From: Lacisediminimonas profundi
GTDB taxonomy: Bacteria; Pseudomonadota; Gammaproteobacteria; Burkholderiales; Burkholderiaceae_D
Assembly: GCF_008831265.1 (NCBI RefSeq)
Contig: NZ_VTTH01000006.1
Coordinates: forward strand, 186,001-250,000
DNA: 64,000 bases
Direction: 5' to 3'
Part shown: in pieces, positions 44,371 through 54,618 of the stretch
How positions within the stretch are numbered: position 1 is the first letter of the stretch
Layout of the letters: every line of letters starts with the position of its first letter
Program-made: the position numbers and the translations under genes
The notes under the pieces: model-generated
Seen by the model: only the letters and a program-made list of their open reading frames with translations
Told to the model about the DNA's origin: nothing
Databases searched by the model: none

Positions 44371-46005
44371 TTACGTGAGGCGATAGCGTGTGCCACTGCG
44401 CACTCCCTCCTGAGATAGCTTGCCTTCTTTCACCAGTTGCTCGACCGCACGCCGCACCCGGGAGCGGGGGATTTCAATGCCCACCCGCTGGTGAATGTCG
44501 CCAATCTTGGTGCCAGGGTAGCGGCCCACGTCTTCGACGATCAGCGCCAACAGGCGATGTGACTCGATGCGCTTGAGCGTGGTGCCGCCAACAAAATTGA
44601 GGGTGCGCAGCAGGCCCGGATCGACAAAGTAGCGCGTGGCCTGCGTGCGCCCTGCACTCTGGACCAGTCCCCATTCCAGCAGCCGCTTGAGCCACGGCTG
44701 CAGCGCCTCGACCGCAGGCAGCTCCAGTACGGTGGCCAGTTCGCGGGCAGTCATGGCGTCGTGCTGGGCCAGCAGGCCCAAGGAGATACGCTCGCGCTGG
44801 GTGAGATGGTAGGTCTGGTCCGCCTTGGCGATGAAGTCGATGACTTCCGGCTTAAGGATACGACGGCGCACCGTCACCTGCACGCGGTCGTGGGTTTCGA
44901 TCAGATCCGGCGCAGGGCGGCCTTGCGACAGCAGCACTTCAAAGATCTTGTCGAAGCCACTGCCCTCGCGTTCCATCAGCTTCAGGTCGTGGAACAGGCG
45001 AGCCAGGTGTTCGTTGCGGCGCACGGTGGTATGCAACACGTTCTGCGGCGTGACGCCCAGTGGCAGCGGGCCGGGGTTGACCACTTCCAATCGGTCCGGG
45101 TGCAGATTCAGGAAGATGTCGCCGCGCTGGGTGTAGGGGCGATGGACCAGCGCGTTGACCAAGAGCTCGCGCACCACGATTTCATCGAAGGCTGGCACGT
45201 TCTGCCGATACAGGCCATCGGGCAGTTCGTAGCGCTCGCGGAAGTCGGGCACTTCCAGCCAGACCGCCTCAATCAGATCCATCGGGCTTTGCGTGTGGTC
45301 GTCCCACACCAGCTTGTTGACCTTCTGGCCGTGCTCGTCGTACTTGATGAACTGAATGACCGGTGAAGTGGTCAGTTGGGCGCGGTGATGCTGGCGGCCA
45401 AGGCAGAGCACGCCCAAGTTGGTGAGATCGTGCCCCTGCGCGAGTTGATAGTGATCGAGCACCTCATCGTCGGTCTTTTCCTTGACCGATGCCTTGACGC
45501 GGTCGGAGGCGCGCAAGGCCTGCAGCAGCTTGTTGCGCTTGGCGGCATCCGCCTCAACGCGCGGAATATGCAGGGTGGTCTGCGTTTCCCACGGCAGCGC
45601 GGAACGCTCGCTGGCCAGCCGCATCACGTCATCGCCCGTGACGGGCTTGCTTTGATCAGCCACGCGCAGAAAGTAGCGGCCGTCGGTGGTGGATGCCACA
45701 GCCAGGGCGCGAGGAATGCGCAACTCGATGTACTGACCGCCATTCGGGGCCGTGACAACATCGGGCAGCACAGCAACGTTGACGGTGCGCTCGGCCAGCT
45801 TGCGCCGAAGGGTGTCGGGCAGGTCGGCGGGGATGTGCTGACCGGCTGGCGGCGCATCGTGTCCATCCTCGACGCCCAGCAGCAGACGACCGCCCGTTGC
45901 ATTAGCGAAGGCAATGCAATCCTTGGCGATTTCGTTCCAGTCTGCCGTCTTGCCGGTCACTGCCCGCAAGGACTTCTGGTCGAGGAGTTGTCCCTCCTGA
46001 CTCAC
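44371..46005 (-). CDS. AlbA_2/Schlafen-type putative ATP- and DNA-binding regulator
   Basis: 544 residues. The N-terminal AlbA_2 (Schlafen-like) domain has DWNEIAKDCIAFANATGGRLLLGVEDG (about 20-47); a central HATPase_c_4-like part includes PAFDEIVVRELLVNALVHRPY and a helix with REGSGFDKIFEVLLSQGR; winged helices follow at the C terminus (KLSQEGVRSGTRYRLT). Proteins of this type are often found next to type I R-M genes as regulators. The GTG at 46005 has a GGAAGGA ribosome-binding site and lies 22 bases after the HTH stop; a longer ATG start at 46089 would overlap the HTH gene. Confidence 0.8.
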   Translation of the reverse strand: MSQEGQLLDQKSLRAVTGKTADWNEIAKDCIAFANATGGRLLLGVEDGHDAPPAGQHIPADLPDTLRRKLAERTVNVAVLPDVVTAPNGGQYIELRIPRALAVASTTDGRYFLRVADQSKPVTGDDVMRLASERSALPWETQTTLHIPRVEADAAKRNKLLQALRASDRVKASVKEKTDDEVLDHYQLAQGHDLTNLGVLCLGRQHHRAQLTTSPVIQFIKYDEHGQKVNKLVWDDHTQSPMDLIEAVWLEVPDFRERYELPDGLYRQNVPAFDEIVVRELLVNALVHRPYTQRGDIFLNLHPDRLEVVNPGPLPLGVTPQNVLHTTVRRNEHLARLFHDLKLMEREGSGFDKIFEVLLSQGRPAPDLIETHDRVQVTVRRRILKPEVIDFIAKADQTYHLTQRERISLGLLAQHDAMTARELATVLELPAVEALQPWLKRLLEWGLVQSAGRTQATRYFVDPGLLRTLNFVGGTTLKRIESHRLLALIVEDVGRYPGTKIGDIHQRVGIEIPRSRVRRAVEQLVKEGKLSQEGVRSGTRYRLT

Positions 46006-46027
46006 GCGATCCTTCCCCTGCTGTGCT

Positions 46028-46234
46028 TCATTTTTGTTCGCTCCCGCTCTCCGTCTCGTCGTCGGCGCCGCCTGCGCGCACCCATTCATCGACTTCGGAC
46101 AGGTGGGATTTCCACAGCCGGCCGATCTTGTGCGCGGGCAGTCCTTTGCGCTCGCGCCAGCGGTAAACGGTGTCCTTTACGACGCCCAGATGCCGGGCGA
46201 CATCGATTGCAGTGACCCACGGTTCGGAGTTCAT
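46028..46234 (-). CDS. Small HTH_17 / AlpA-excisionase-type DNA-binding protein
   Basis: 68 residues. VTAIDVARHLGVVKDTVYRWRERKGLPAHKIGRLWKS is the MerR-like HTH_17 pattern of excisionase/AlpA-type regulators, and the HTH of one member per site is usually followed by a short wing and an acidic tail, as here (DDETESGSEQ). It heads the minus-strand array and may bind the repeats at 44230-44370 or the palindrome-rich region upstream. Confidence 0.85.
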   Translation of the reverse strand: MNSEPWVTAIDVARHLGVVKDTVYRWRERKGLPAHKIGRLWKSHLSEVDEWVRAGGADDETESGSEQK

Positions 46235-47050
46235 GGCATTGGCGCTCAGCTTGTGGCCTCAAAGTCGTTCAAAATCGTCACGAGCCTACCAGAGTGTAGC
46301 TATGGTGGCCATCATCACTCCTTCGGTGGCCTCCACATTTTGGATGGCATCACTGCGCGCGCAGCGTGTCTAGTATCTGGAGGCCCTCAGGCGGCGCACG
46401 CCGTGCGTAGCCCATCTGGTGGGTGGCTGATTTGCCGGTTTCCGGCGACGAATCGCTCGCAAACTCTCGTCAGCATTGAATTTCCATCCCTGGCAGTTTT
46501 TGTGCACTCGGGGTGCAAACCTGCAAACCCGGTACGCACTTCGGTTCGCAGCGTCGCTCCTCCAGAACATCCCGCACACGTCAGCGCTGACGCTGCATTC
46601 CACCCCATGGCCCGCGGCACCGGGTGGGAACCGCAAACCCTGCAAACCTTGTTTTTGTGGCAGTCGGTAGCGAAATGCTGCGCTCGCGCCCCCCCGCATT
46701 GGAATATCGCCAGGAAGGCCCCCTTTCGCATGGGGCATCTGTGTATGCGCCGACCATAACAATAAACCATCACCACCTTCACAAACTTCACAAGCGTCGG
46801 CCCGGTTTGACGGTGGTGATGGTTGTGACGATGCTTCCTCTCTGCTTGGCCCGCAGCACGCACCATACTGACGAATCTGTATCGCGCCGATGTTCGACCC
46901 CGTTGTCCTAACAACTTTGCAGCAGACCTCGTTCGGCACGGCGTGCGTGAGCAATTCATCCTGGAATCTAAGCTCGCCGTCCAGGTCTGCAAGTGACGTA
47001 GGTATCTCGTCCGGAAAAACCTACACCACGCCTACATGAATCCAAGAAAG
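46235..47050. other. Non-coding stretch with repeats and a long palindrome
   Basis: No convincing gene in either strand. It contains four [CT]GCAAACC copies in two pairs (46514/46522 and 46632/46641) and a perfect 13-bp inverted repeat (see separate entry). Being upstream of the HTH regulator and next to tRNA-Thr, it may be the control, replication or recombination region of the island. Confidence 0.5.
46764..46823. repeat. 13-bp perfect inverted repeat with 34-base loop
   Basis: AACCATCACCACC (46764-46776) and GGTGGTGATGGTT (46811-46823). The loop has a short direct repeat (TTCACAAACTTCACAA). There is no T-tract, so it is unlikely to be a simple terminator. Confidence 0.65.
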
Positions 47051-47082
47051 CAAAAAGCCCCGCCGGTTGGCGAGGCTAAGTG
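47051..47082 (-). terminator. Rho-independent terminator of tRNA-Thr
   Basis: On the minus strand AGCCTCGCC-AACC-GGCGGGGCT forms a 9-bp stem (one G-T pair) directly followed by TTTTTGCTTTC. It lies 12 bases past the tRNA 3' end. Confidence 0.85.
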
Positions 47083-47093
47083 CTTGAATCTAT

Positions 47094-47169
47094 TGGTGCC
47101 GGCTGCAGGACTCGAACCCGCCACCCCCTGATTACAAATCAGGTGCTCTACCGGATGAGCTAAGCCGGC
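47094..47169 (-). tRNA. tRNA-Thr (anticodon TGT)
   Basis: 76-base cloverleaf with encoded CCA. The acceptor stem is GCCGGC(T)/(A)GCCGGC, the anticodon stem CCTGA/TCAGG encloses loop TTTGTAA with anticodon TGT (reads ACA, Thr), and the T arm is GGGTTCGAGTCC. Its 3' end faces the accessory island, the usual orientation for island integration at a tRNA gene. Threonine by codon assignment. Confidence 0.95.
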
Positions 47170-47203
47170 ACTTGAAGAGAGACGCGATTATACGCGATTG
47201 ATG

Positions 47204-47671
47204 CTATTTGATGCGCGTGAGTGTTGGACGCCCACCACCTGGCCGCGGTGGTTGCGGCGTGTCGTCACCGCCCTCGCCTGGCTTGCGGTCCGGGACTGCG
47301 CTGAGCGCGGGCTCTGCAGCCGGGGCATCCTGGTCCTGCGCCACCTCGGCCTCGCCGGGTTTCGTCTGTTCGAACGCCATGCCCTGCCCGTTCTCACGGG
47401 CGTAAATAGCAAGTACATTGTCGACCGGAACGATCAGGTCGCGGGCGTGGCCGGAGAAGCGTGCGTTGAAGTAGATATAGTCGTTCTCCATCTTCAGCCC
47501 CTTGGTGGCAGTGAAGCTGATGTTGAGCACGATCTCGCCGTTCTTCACGTGTTCCATCGGAACCACGGTGCGGCCATCGACAGCGACCGCAAGGTAGGGC
47601 GTAAATCCGTTGTCGGTGCACCATTCGTAAATGGCACGCAATAAGTAGGGCTTGGTCGAAGTCGCCGCCAT
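47204..47671 (-). CDS. sspB: ClpXP protease specificity-enhancing factor
   Basis: 155 residues: STKPYLLRAIYEWCTDNGFTPY, then YIYFNARFSGHARDLIVPVDNVLAIYARENG are the SspB core, with a Pro/Gly-rich tail ending in the XB-type PTLTRIK for ClpX binding. It delivers ssrA-tagged proteins to ClpXP. Encoded directly after sspA as in most beta- and gammaproteobacteria. Confidence 0.96.
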   Translation of the reverse strand: MAATSTKPYLLRAIYEWCTDNGFTPYLAVAVDGRTVVPMEHVKNGEIVLNISFTATKGLKMENDYIYFNARFSGHARDLIVPVDNVLAIYARENGQGMAFEQTKPGEAEVAQDQDAPAAEPALSAVPDRKPGEGGDDTPQPPRPGGGRPTLTRIK

Positions 47672-47723
47672 GTGCGCCTCCAGGGAAAATTGGCCCGCAG
47701 ATGCGGGCCAGGTCAGGCTTGAT

Positions 47724-48335
47724 TTAACGACGCATCACTTTTTCGGATGGCGTCAGCGCTTCAATGTAGGCCGGACGGGAGAAGATGCGTTCAGCATACT
47801 TCATCAGCGGCGCTGCAGTCTTGGACAGTTCGATGCCGTAGTGGTCGAGTCGCCACAGCAAAGGAGCGATTGCCACGTCCAGCATCGAGAACTCGTCGCC
47901 GAGCATGTACTTGTTCTTGATGAACAGCGGCGCCAGCGTGGTGAGGCGATCGCGGATTTCCGCGCGCGCCTTGTCGTGCACTTTCTCGGCGCCCTTGGAC
48001 TTGTCGTTCTCCAGGGTGTGGACGTGAACGAACAGTTCCTTCTCGAAATTGAACAGCATCAGCCGGGCACGTGCCCGCATCAGCGGATCCGCTGGCATCA
48101 GTTGCGGATGCGGGAAGCGCTCGTCGATGTATTCGTTGATGATGTTCGACTCGTACAGGACGAGGTCGCGCTCGACCAGGATGGGTACCTGGCCGTACGG
48201 ATTCATCGTCGAGATGTCTTCCGGCTTGTTGAACAGGTCAACATCGCGCACCTCGAAGTCCATGCCTTTTTCGAACAGGACCAGGCGGCAGCGCTGGGAG
48301 AATGGGCAGGTCGTGCCCGAATACAAAACCATCAT
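47724..48335 (-). CDS. sspA: Stringent starvation protein A
   Basis: 203-residue GST-fold protein: LYSGTTCPFSQRCRLVLFEKG at the N terminus and the thioredoxin-like NPYGQVPILVERDLVLYESNII segment. It binds RNA polymerase in stress. The ATG at 48335 has a GAGGA ribosome-binding site; an upstream in-frame ATG at 48383 would place the start inside the terminator hairpin that follows petC. Confidence 0.95.
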   Translation of the reverse strand: MMVLYSGTTCPFSQRCRLVLFEKGMDFEVRDVDLFNKPEDISTMNPYGQVPILVERDLVLYESNIINEYIDERFPHPQLMPADPLMRARARLMLFNFEKELFVHVHTLENDKSKGAEKVHDKARAEIRDRLTTLAPLFIKNKYMLGDEFSMLDVAIAPLLWRLDHYGIELSKTAAPLMKYAERIFSRPAYIEALTPSEKVMRR

Positions 48336-48359
48336 GTTCGCAGTCCTCAGAAACAAAGA

Positions 48360-48385
48360 GGGTGAGACCGCTAAACGGCTCACCC
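48360..48385 (-). terminator. Hairpin between petC and sspA
   Basis: On the minus strand GGGTGAGCCG-TTTAG-CGGTCTCACCC is followed by TCTTTGTTTC. The stem is imperfect in the centre and the T-tract interrupted, but it is well placed to end the petABC transcript. Confidence 0.65.
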
Positions 48386-48422
48386 TGTTAACCCGGCCCT
48401 TCAGGGACGTGTAATTTTTTGA

Positions 48423-49184
48423 CTACTTGACTTCTTTCCAATACGACGCGGAGAGTCTCCACGCCAGAACCATCAGCAAGCTCAGGAACAGCAGGACGAT
48501 TACGCCCAGTTGCTTGCGCTTTGTCGCGCCGGGCTCAGCCATCCAGCTCAGGTAGGACACCAGGTCCGCAACCGCCGTATCGTATTCGAGGGTGGTCATC
48601 TTGCCTGGGGTGACCTGCTCGAAGCCGGCGAAGGCATGCACGGTCTTCTTGGGATCGTGCGGATCTTTTGCATCCACGAATTTCGCGGTGCGCACACCCT
48701 GCAACTCCCACAGTGCGTGCGGCATGCCGACGCTCGGGAACACCATGTTGTTCCAGCCGGTAGGCTTGGTGTCATCACGGTAGTAGGTGCGCAGGTAGGT
48801 GTAGATCCAGTCTGCGCCGGAACCGTCAGCCGAAGACCTGGCCCGCGTGATCACGGACAGGTCCGGCGGCACTGCGCCGAACCAGGTCTTGGCATCGGCC
48901 GGCGACATTGACGTCTTCATCAGGTCGCCAACTTTGTCCGATGTGAACAGCAGGTTGTTCTTGATCTGGTCTTCGGTCAGGCCAATGTCGCGCAGGCGGT
49001 TGTAACGCATCGACGCAGCAGAGTGGCAGTTCAGGCAGTAGTTCACGAACAGCTTGGCGCCGTTCTGAAGCGATGCCAGGTCATGCCGCTCCGGTGCACG
49101 ATCCAGTGGAAAGCCGCCTGCGCTGGCAAACACCAGCGTCGGAAGCAGGGCAGCAGCCGCGATCAGTTTTTTCAGCAATTTCAT
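48423..49184 (-). CDS. petC: Ubiquinol-cytochrome c reductase, cytochrome c1
   Basis: 253 residues: signal peptide (MKLLKKLIAAAALLPTLVFASA), heme-binding CLNCH at 50-54, axial Met in the GMPHALWELQG region, and one C-terminal membrane anchor (QLGVIVLLFLSLLMVLAW). It is a subunit of the bc1 complex with the two genes upstream. The start was taken at MKLLKK, giving a normal signal peptide. Confidence 0.96.
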   Translation of the reverse strand: MKLLKKLIAAAALLPTLVFASAGGFPLDRAPERHDLASLQNGAKLFVNYCLNCHSAASMRYNRLRDIGLTEDQIKNNLLFTSDKVGDLMKTSMSPADAKTWFGAVPPDLSVITRARSSADGSGADWIYTYLRTYYRDDTKPTGWNNMVFPSVGMPHALWELQGVRTAKFVDAKDPHDPKKTVHAFAGFEQVTPGKMTTLEYDTAVADLVSYLSWMAEPGATKRKQLGVIVLLFLSLLMVLAWRLSASYWKEVK

Positions 49185-49203
49185 TCTTGTCTTCCTTTGC
49201 GGC

Positions 49204-50607
49204 TTAGTGCGGATGGAACGTGACACGGCTCGGGACGGGCTTGAACTTGCCCATCGCGCTCCACCACGGCATCAGCAGGAAGAAACCGAAGTAGATGAAC
49301 GTGCTGATCTGCGCCACCAGCGTGCGGGTTTCGGTCGGCGGCATCACGCCCAGGTAGCCCAGCGCCAGGAATGCAATCCCGAACAGGATGTAGACATACT
49401 TGTGCCAGGACGGACGGTAACGCATCGATTTCACCTCCGACTGGTCAAGCCAGGGCAGGCCGGCCATGATCAGCACCGATACGCCCATCAGAACCACACC
49501 CCAGAACTTGGCGTCGAGCACCAGCATGCCGAGGACGGCGACCAGTGACACCGCAGCGATCGCGACCTTGGTCTTGAACGAAAGACGCGATTTGAGCCAG
49601 ATCAGGGCGACATAGCCAAGCACACCGATGATCAGCGCCCACATGAACTGCGACGTGGTGGCACGCAGGATCGAGTAGAACGGCGTGAAGTACCAGACCG
49701 GCGCGATGTGCAGCGGGGTCTTCAGCGGATCGGCCGGCAGGAAGTTGTTGTACTCGAGGAAATAGCCGCCCATTTCCGGCGCGAAGAACACGACTGCGCT
49801 GAAAATGACCAGGAAGATCGTGACGCCGAACACATCGTGTACGGAGTAGTACGGATGCGAAGGAATCGAGTCGAGCGGATGGCCGTCCGGACCCAGCGTA
49901 TCTTTTACCTCGATGCCGTCGGGGTTGTTCGAACCCACTTCGTGCAACGCGATCAGATGGGCAGCAACGAGGCCGATCAGCACCAGCGGAATCGCGATCA
50001 CGTGGAACGCGAAGAAGCGGTTCAGCGTGGCGTCGGACACGACGTAGTCACCGCGAATCCACAGCGACAGGTCAGGACCGATGAGCGGAATGGCGCCGAA
50101 CAGGTTAACGATAACCTGCGCACCCCAGTAAGACATCTGGCCCCACGGCAGCAGGTAGCCGAAGAATGCCTCGGCCATCAGCATCAGGAAAATCCCGACG
50201 CCGAACAGCCAGATCAGTTCACGCGGCTTGCGGTATGAACCGTACAGCAGCGCACGGGTCATGTGCAGATAGACAACGATGAAGAATGCCGAGGCGCCGG
50301 TGGAGTGCATGTAGCGCACCAGCCAGCCCCATGGCACGTCGCGCATGATGTACTCGACCGAGGCGAACGCGAGGGCGGCGTCCGGCTTGTAGTGCATCAC
50401 CAGGAAAATGCCGGTGACGATCTGGATCACCAGGACCAGCATGGCCAGCGAACCGAAGATGTACCACCAGTTGAAGTTCTTGGGCGCGTAGTACTGGCCC
50501 CACTGGTCGTTCCACAGCTTGGTGAGCGGGAAGCGGGCGTCAACCCAGTTCAGCGCCTTGGCGGCGGCTGGTGCGTCGTCAGGTAGTTTTTTTTCTACGA
50601 ATGCCAT
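49204..50607 (-). CDS. petB: Ubiquinol-cytochrome c reductase, cytochrome b
   Basis: 467-residue membrane protein with heme-ligating His residues in segments such as VRYMHSTGASAFFIVVYLHM and FAFHVIAIPLVLIGLVAAH; the quinol-site PEWY-like region is represented around APVWYFTPFYSILR. Long C-terminal part as in other proteobacterial fused cytochrome b. The ATG at 50607 lies 2 bases after the petA stop. Confidence 0.96.
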   Translation of the reverse strand: MAFVEKKLPDDAPAAAKALNWVDARFPLTKLWNDQWGQYYAPKNFNWWYIFGSLAMLVLVIQIVTGIFLVMHYKPDAALAFASVEYIMRDVPWGWLVRYMHSTGASAFFIVVYLHMTRALLYGSYRKPRELIWLFGVGIFLMLMAEAFFGYLLPWGQMSYWGAQVIVNLFGAIPLIGPDLSLWIRGDYVVSDATLNRFFAFHVIAIPLVLIGLVAAHLIALHEVGSNNPDGIEVKDTLGPDGHPLDSIPSHPYYSVHDVFGVTIFLVIFSAVVFFAPEMGGYFLEYNNFLPADPLKTPLHIAPVWYFTPFYSILRATTSQFMWALIIGVLGYVALIWLKSRLSFKTKVAIAAVSLVAVLGMLVLDAKFWGVVLMGVSVLIMAGLPWLDQSEVKSMRYRPSWHKYVYILFGIAFLALGYLGVMPPTETRTLVAQISTFIYFGFFLLMPWWSAMGKFKPVPSRVTFHPH

Positions 50608-50609
50608 CG

Positions 50610-51218
50610 TCAAGCCTCGCCTTTCTCGTCCTTGCCGATCACCAGTTTGGTGTCGCCAACATACATGTGGCGCGGCACTTGCAGATTGTCCGGCGCCGGT
50701 TTGTTCTTGTACACGCGACCGGCGAGGTCGAATGTCGAGCCATGGCAGGGGCACAGGAAGCCGCCTTCCCAATCATCGGGAAGCGAAGGCTGGGCGCCCG
50801 GCTGGAGCTTGGTCGTTGGCGAGCAACCCAGGTGGGAGCAGATGCCGACGGCGACCAGGTAGTCCGGCTTGATGGAGCGGTATTCATTGCGCGCATAGGG
50901 CGGCGTCAGATCGTCCGGGTTACGCTCGGACTTGGGATCGGCCACTTGCGGGTCGGTCTTCTTCAGCGTCGCCACCATTTCGGGGGAGCGGCGAAGGATC
51001 CATACCGGCTTGCCCCGCCATTCGACGGTTTTCATCTCGCCCGGCTGCATGCCGGCGATGTCCACCTCGACCGGCGCGCCAGCTGCCTTTGCACGTTCGG
51101 ACGGCTGGAAGGTCGAAACAAATGCACCTGCCGTGGCCAATCCAGCCACACCGCCCGCCGCGCAGGTAGCGGCGAGCAAGCCTCGCCGACCTGAGTCGAC
51201 CTGCTTTTCGTTACTCAT
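50610..51218 (-). CDS. petA: Ubiquinol-cytochrome c reductase, Rieske iron-sulfur subunit
   Basis: 202 residues. A twin-arginine signal (SGRRGLLAATC, Arg11-Arg12) and membrane anchor are followed by the Rieske cluster ligands CSHLGC (127-132) and CPCHGS (156-161). A Tat substrate, matching the tatABC genes elsewhere in the window. First gene of the petABC operon. Confidence 0.97.
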   Translation of the reverse strand: MSNEKQVDSGRRGLLAATCAAGGVAGLATAGAFVSTFQPSERAKAAGAPVEVDIAGMQPGEMKTVEWRGKPVWILRRSPEMVATLKKTDPQVADPKSERNPDDLTPPYARNEYRSIKPDYLVAVGICSHLGCSPTTKLQPGAQPSLPDDWEGGFLCPCHGSTFDLAGRVYKNKPAPDNLQVPRHMYVGDTKLVIGKDEKGEA

Positions 51219-51271
51219 ACCAACCCCAAAAAGTGAATGCGAAATCTGTATAAAGCTAATAGCAACCCTAG

Positions 51272-51277
51272 ATTATA
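51272..51277 (-). promoter_or_regulatory. -10 element of the petABC promoter
   Basis: A perfect TATAAT lies on the minus strand 54 bases upstream of the petA start codon. No good -35 hexamer is seen at 16-18 bases, so the assignment rests on position and the perfect -10. Confidence 0.5.
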
Positions 51278-51416
51278 GCCGAGCGTGTGGCTTTTTTTAA
51301 AGCAAAACGACGTACTTTGGGGCTTGGGGGAACTCGGGAACGGGTGTTATCGTTGTCGCGGGGCAATGCTGCTTCACAAAAAAACACCATTCAAACAGGG
51401 AAAACAGGAAAAAACC

Positions 51417-51860
51417 ATGAGCATGATGAAGGAATTCAAGGCCTTTGCCATCAGGGGCAATGTGATCGACCTGGCCGTTGGCGTCATTATCGGTGCCGCA
51501 TTCGGAAAGATCGTCGAGTCACTGGTCCAGGACGTCATCATGCCGGTGGTCGGCAGCGTGATCGGCGGACTCGATTTCAGCAACTACTTCATCCCGCTGA
51601 ACGGCCAGTCATGGACCCTTACCCTGGTAGAAGCAAAGAAGGCCGGCGCCGTGCTCGCCTACGGCAGCTTCATCACCATCATGCTGAATTTCCTGATCAT
51701 GGCATTCATCATTTTCCAGATGGTGCGACTGATCAACCGCGCCCGGCGCAATGAGCCGGAAGTCACACCGGCGCCGGCACCGCCGCCACCGCCAAATGAG
51801 GAAGTGATGCTGCTGCGCGAAATCCGCGACTCGCTCAAGCAAGCCGAGCTCAATACCTGA
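51417..51860 (+). CDS. mscL: Large-conductance mechanosensitive channel
   Basis: 147 residues: [33 protein letters not shown] is the canonical N terminus and first pore helix; a second TM follows ([19 protein letters not shown]) and a Pro-rich linker plus a C-terminal helix ([14 protein letters not shown]). The start at 51417 gives the standard N terminus although the frame is open from 51285. Its stop is 1 base from that of the convergent response regulator. Confidence 0.97.
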   Translation: MSMMKEFKAFAIRGNVIDLAVGVIIGAAFGKIVESLVQDVIMPVVGSVIGGLDFSNYFIPLNGQSWTLTLVEAKKAGAVLAYGSFITIMLNFLIMAFIIFQMVRLINRARRNEPEVTPAPAPPPPPNEEVMLLREIRDSLKQAELNT

Positions 51861-51861
51861 G

Positions 51862-52563
51862 CTACTTGCGCAGCTTGGGCAGGTTCATGCGCAGCAGCCC
51901 GCGTCGCTGCGCTTCGTACACGGCTTCGCCACGCGAGTGAACCGACAGCTTGCCGTAGATATTCTTCACATGCGTCTGCACTGTGCCAACTGACAGGCAC
52001 AGTGCGACCGCCACTTCACCGTAACTGTCCCCGCGTGCGATCAGCTCCAGTATTGATGCTTCGCGATTGGTCAGCAGCCCGGGGTTGCGGCGGTCGACTG
52101 CTGGCCTTGCCGGAACAACGCCACGCATGCGCGCCAGTACCTTGCGGGCAATGATCGGACTGATCGGAGAGCCGCCGGCGTGCAGGTCCAGCAAGGCCTG
52201 CACGATATCGGTACGGCCGGCATCCTTGAGGACGTAGCCCGAAGCGCCAGCCTCGATGCAAGACAGTATCTCGTCCTCGTCGCTGGACATGCTGATGACC
52301 ATGATGCTTGTGTCGGGGGTATAACGGGCGCAGGCACGTATCACTTCAACCCCCGACCCGTCAGGCAGGCCGAGGTCGGTCAGCAGCAGATCCGGCTGGT
52401 TGCTGGCCAGCCAGGCAATGGCCGACCGCGCGCGATCGAACGCGGCGATCAGGGCGAAGGCAGGCTCGGATTCGATTGCCAGTGACAACAGGCTGCGCGT
52501 TACCGCGTCATCCTCGACGATGGCAACACTGATGCGCGGCGGCGGTACTGCTTCTTGCCCCAT
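51862..52563 (-). CDS. NarL/FixJ-family response regulator
   Basis: 233 residues. Receiver domain with acidic pocket E17-D18-D19, phospho-acceptor Asp63 (LLLTDLGLPDGSG) and the YVLKDAG Lys, then a LuxR-type HTH (LTNREASILELIARGDSYGEVA...SVGTVQTHVKNIYGKL). No sensor kinase gene is adjacent, so the input is unknown. Confidence 0.92.
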   Translation of the reverse strand: MGQEAVPPPRISVAIVEDDAVTRSLLSLAIESEPAFALIAAFDRARSAIAWLASNQPDLLLTDLGLPDGSGVEVIRACARYTPDTSIMVISMSSDEDEILSCIEAGASGYVLKDAGRTDIVQALLDLHAGGSPISPIIARKVLARMRGVVPARPAVDRRNPGLLTNREASILELIARGDSYGEVAVALCLSVGTVQTHVKNIYGKLSVHSRGEAVYEAQRRGLLRMNLPKLRK

Positions 52564-52661
52564 ATGATTTCCCGATGAGCTTTGACCGGCGCGATATTAA
52601 CATATTGACAATCATGTAAGCATTGCCAAATTGGCATCGGTCTCTGCTCGATCTTGTCAAC

Positions 52662-53426
52662 TCACACCGGATTGGGAATATCGATGAAACGGTGCTCCAT
52701 GCCAAACACATCGGCCAGGTGCTGCCCGAGCGCCTGCACACCATATCGTTCTGTAGCATGGTGGCCGCAAGCCAGGTAAGCAATGCCGCTTTCGCGGGCC
52801 AGATGGACGGTCGGCTCGGAAATTTCGCCACTCAGGTAAGTACCTGCACCAGCCGCTGCGGCGTCGCCGAGATATCCCTGCGCAGCACCGGTGCACCATC
52901 CTACCGGGCCAAGCGGCGCTGCACGGTCGCCTATTACCAGTGGCTCGCGGCCAAGTACTGCGGCGATCTTGTCAGCCAGTTGCCCGACGGTCCGGATCGC
53001 ATCATCCGCAGGCTGTCCCAGCCAGCCGATGCCGTCCTCGCCAAAACGGGATGCCGGCAGCAAGCCCAGCTGGCGCGCGAGCTGGGCGTTGTTGCCCATC
53101 TGTTCATGCATGTCCAGCGGCAAATGGTAGGCGAACAGGTTGATGTCATTAGCCAGCAATACTTTCAGCCTGCCATGCTTCTGCCCGACCACGCGGCCAT
53201 CCTCGCCGCGCCAGAAATAGCCGTGGTGCACCAGCACCGCGTCGGCGCCGGCCTCGACCGCCTGTTCAAGCAGGGCCAGACTGGCAGTCACTCCCGTGAC
53301 AAGCCGCCGGATCCTGTCCCGCCCTTGCACCTGCAAGCCGTTTGGGCAATAGTCCCGAAAGCGGTTAATATCCAGCGTCAGTGCTAGATATTTCTCCATC
53401 TCGTCCCTATCTACGCCTTCGTTCAT
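52662..53426 (-). CDS. Nif3-like dinuclear metal centre protein (YbgI family)
   Basis: 254 residues with VLVHHGYFW and [19 protein letters not shown], the paired His/Asp metal ligands of the NIF3/YbgI family, and the C-terminal [12 protein letters not shown]. It may act as GTP cyclohydrolase type I-like metalloprotein or in stress-linked metal handling; the role is unresolved. The ATG at 53426 has an AAGGAAG ribosome-binding site, and 24 bases separate it from the divergent protease gene. Confidence 0.9.
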   Translation of the reverse strand: MNEGVDRDEMEKYLALTLDINRFRDYCPNGLQVQGRDRIRRLVTGVTASLALLEQAVEAGADAVLVHHGYFWRGEDGRVVGQKHGRLKVLLANDINLFAYHLPLDMHEQMGNNAQLARQLGLLPASRFGEDGIGWLGQPADDAIRTVGQLADKIAAVLGREPLVIGDRAAPLGPVGWCTGAAQGYLGDAAAAGAGTYLSGEISEPTVHLARESGIAYLACGHHATERYGVQALGQHLADVFGMEHRFIDIPNPV

Positions 53427-53450
53427 AACTTCCTTTCGACTATCCGGTTC

Positions 53451-54614
<1,164 letters not shown>

Positions 54615-54618
54615 CACC

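Noticed and set aside
46034-46992. Open frames of about 200-240 residues on both strands near tRNA-Thr
   Set aside because: Composition is atypical, the frames overlap each other, there are no ribosome-binding sites and no recognisable domains.
33508-47093. A CD-NTase or cyclase gene hidden in the island
   Set aside because: Checked every plausible protein; none has the GS-x(n)-DxD nucleotidyltransferase pattern.
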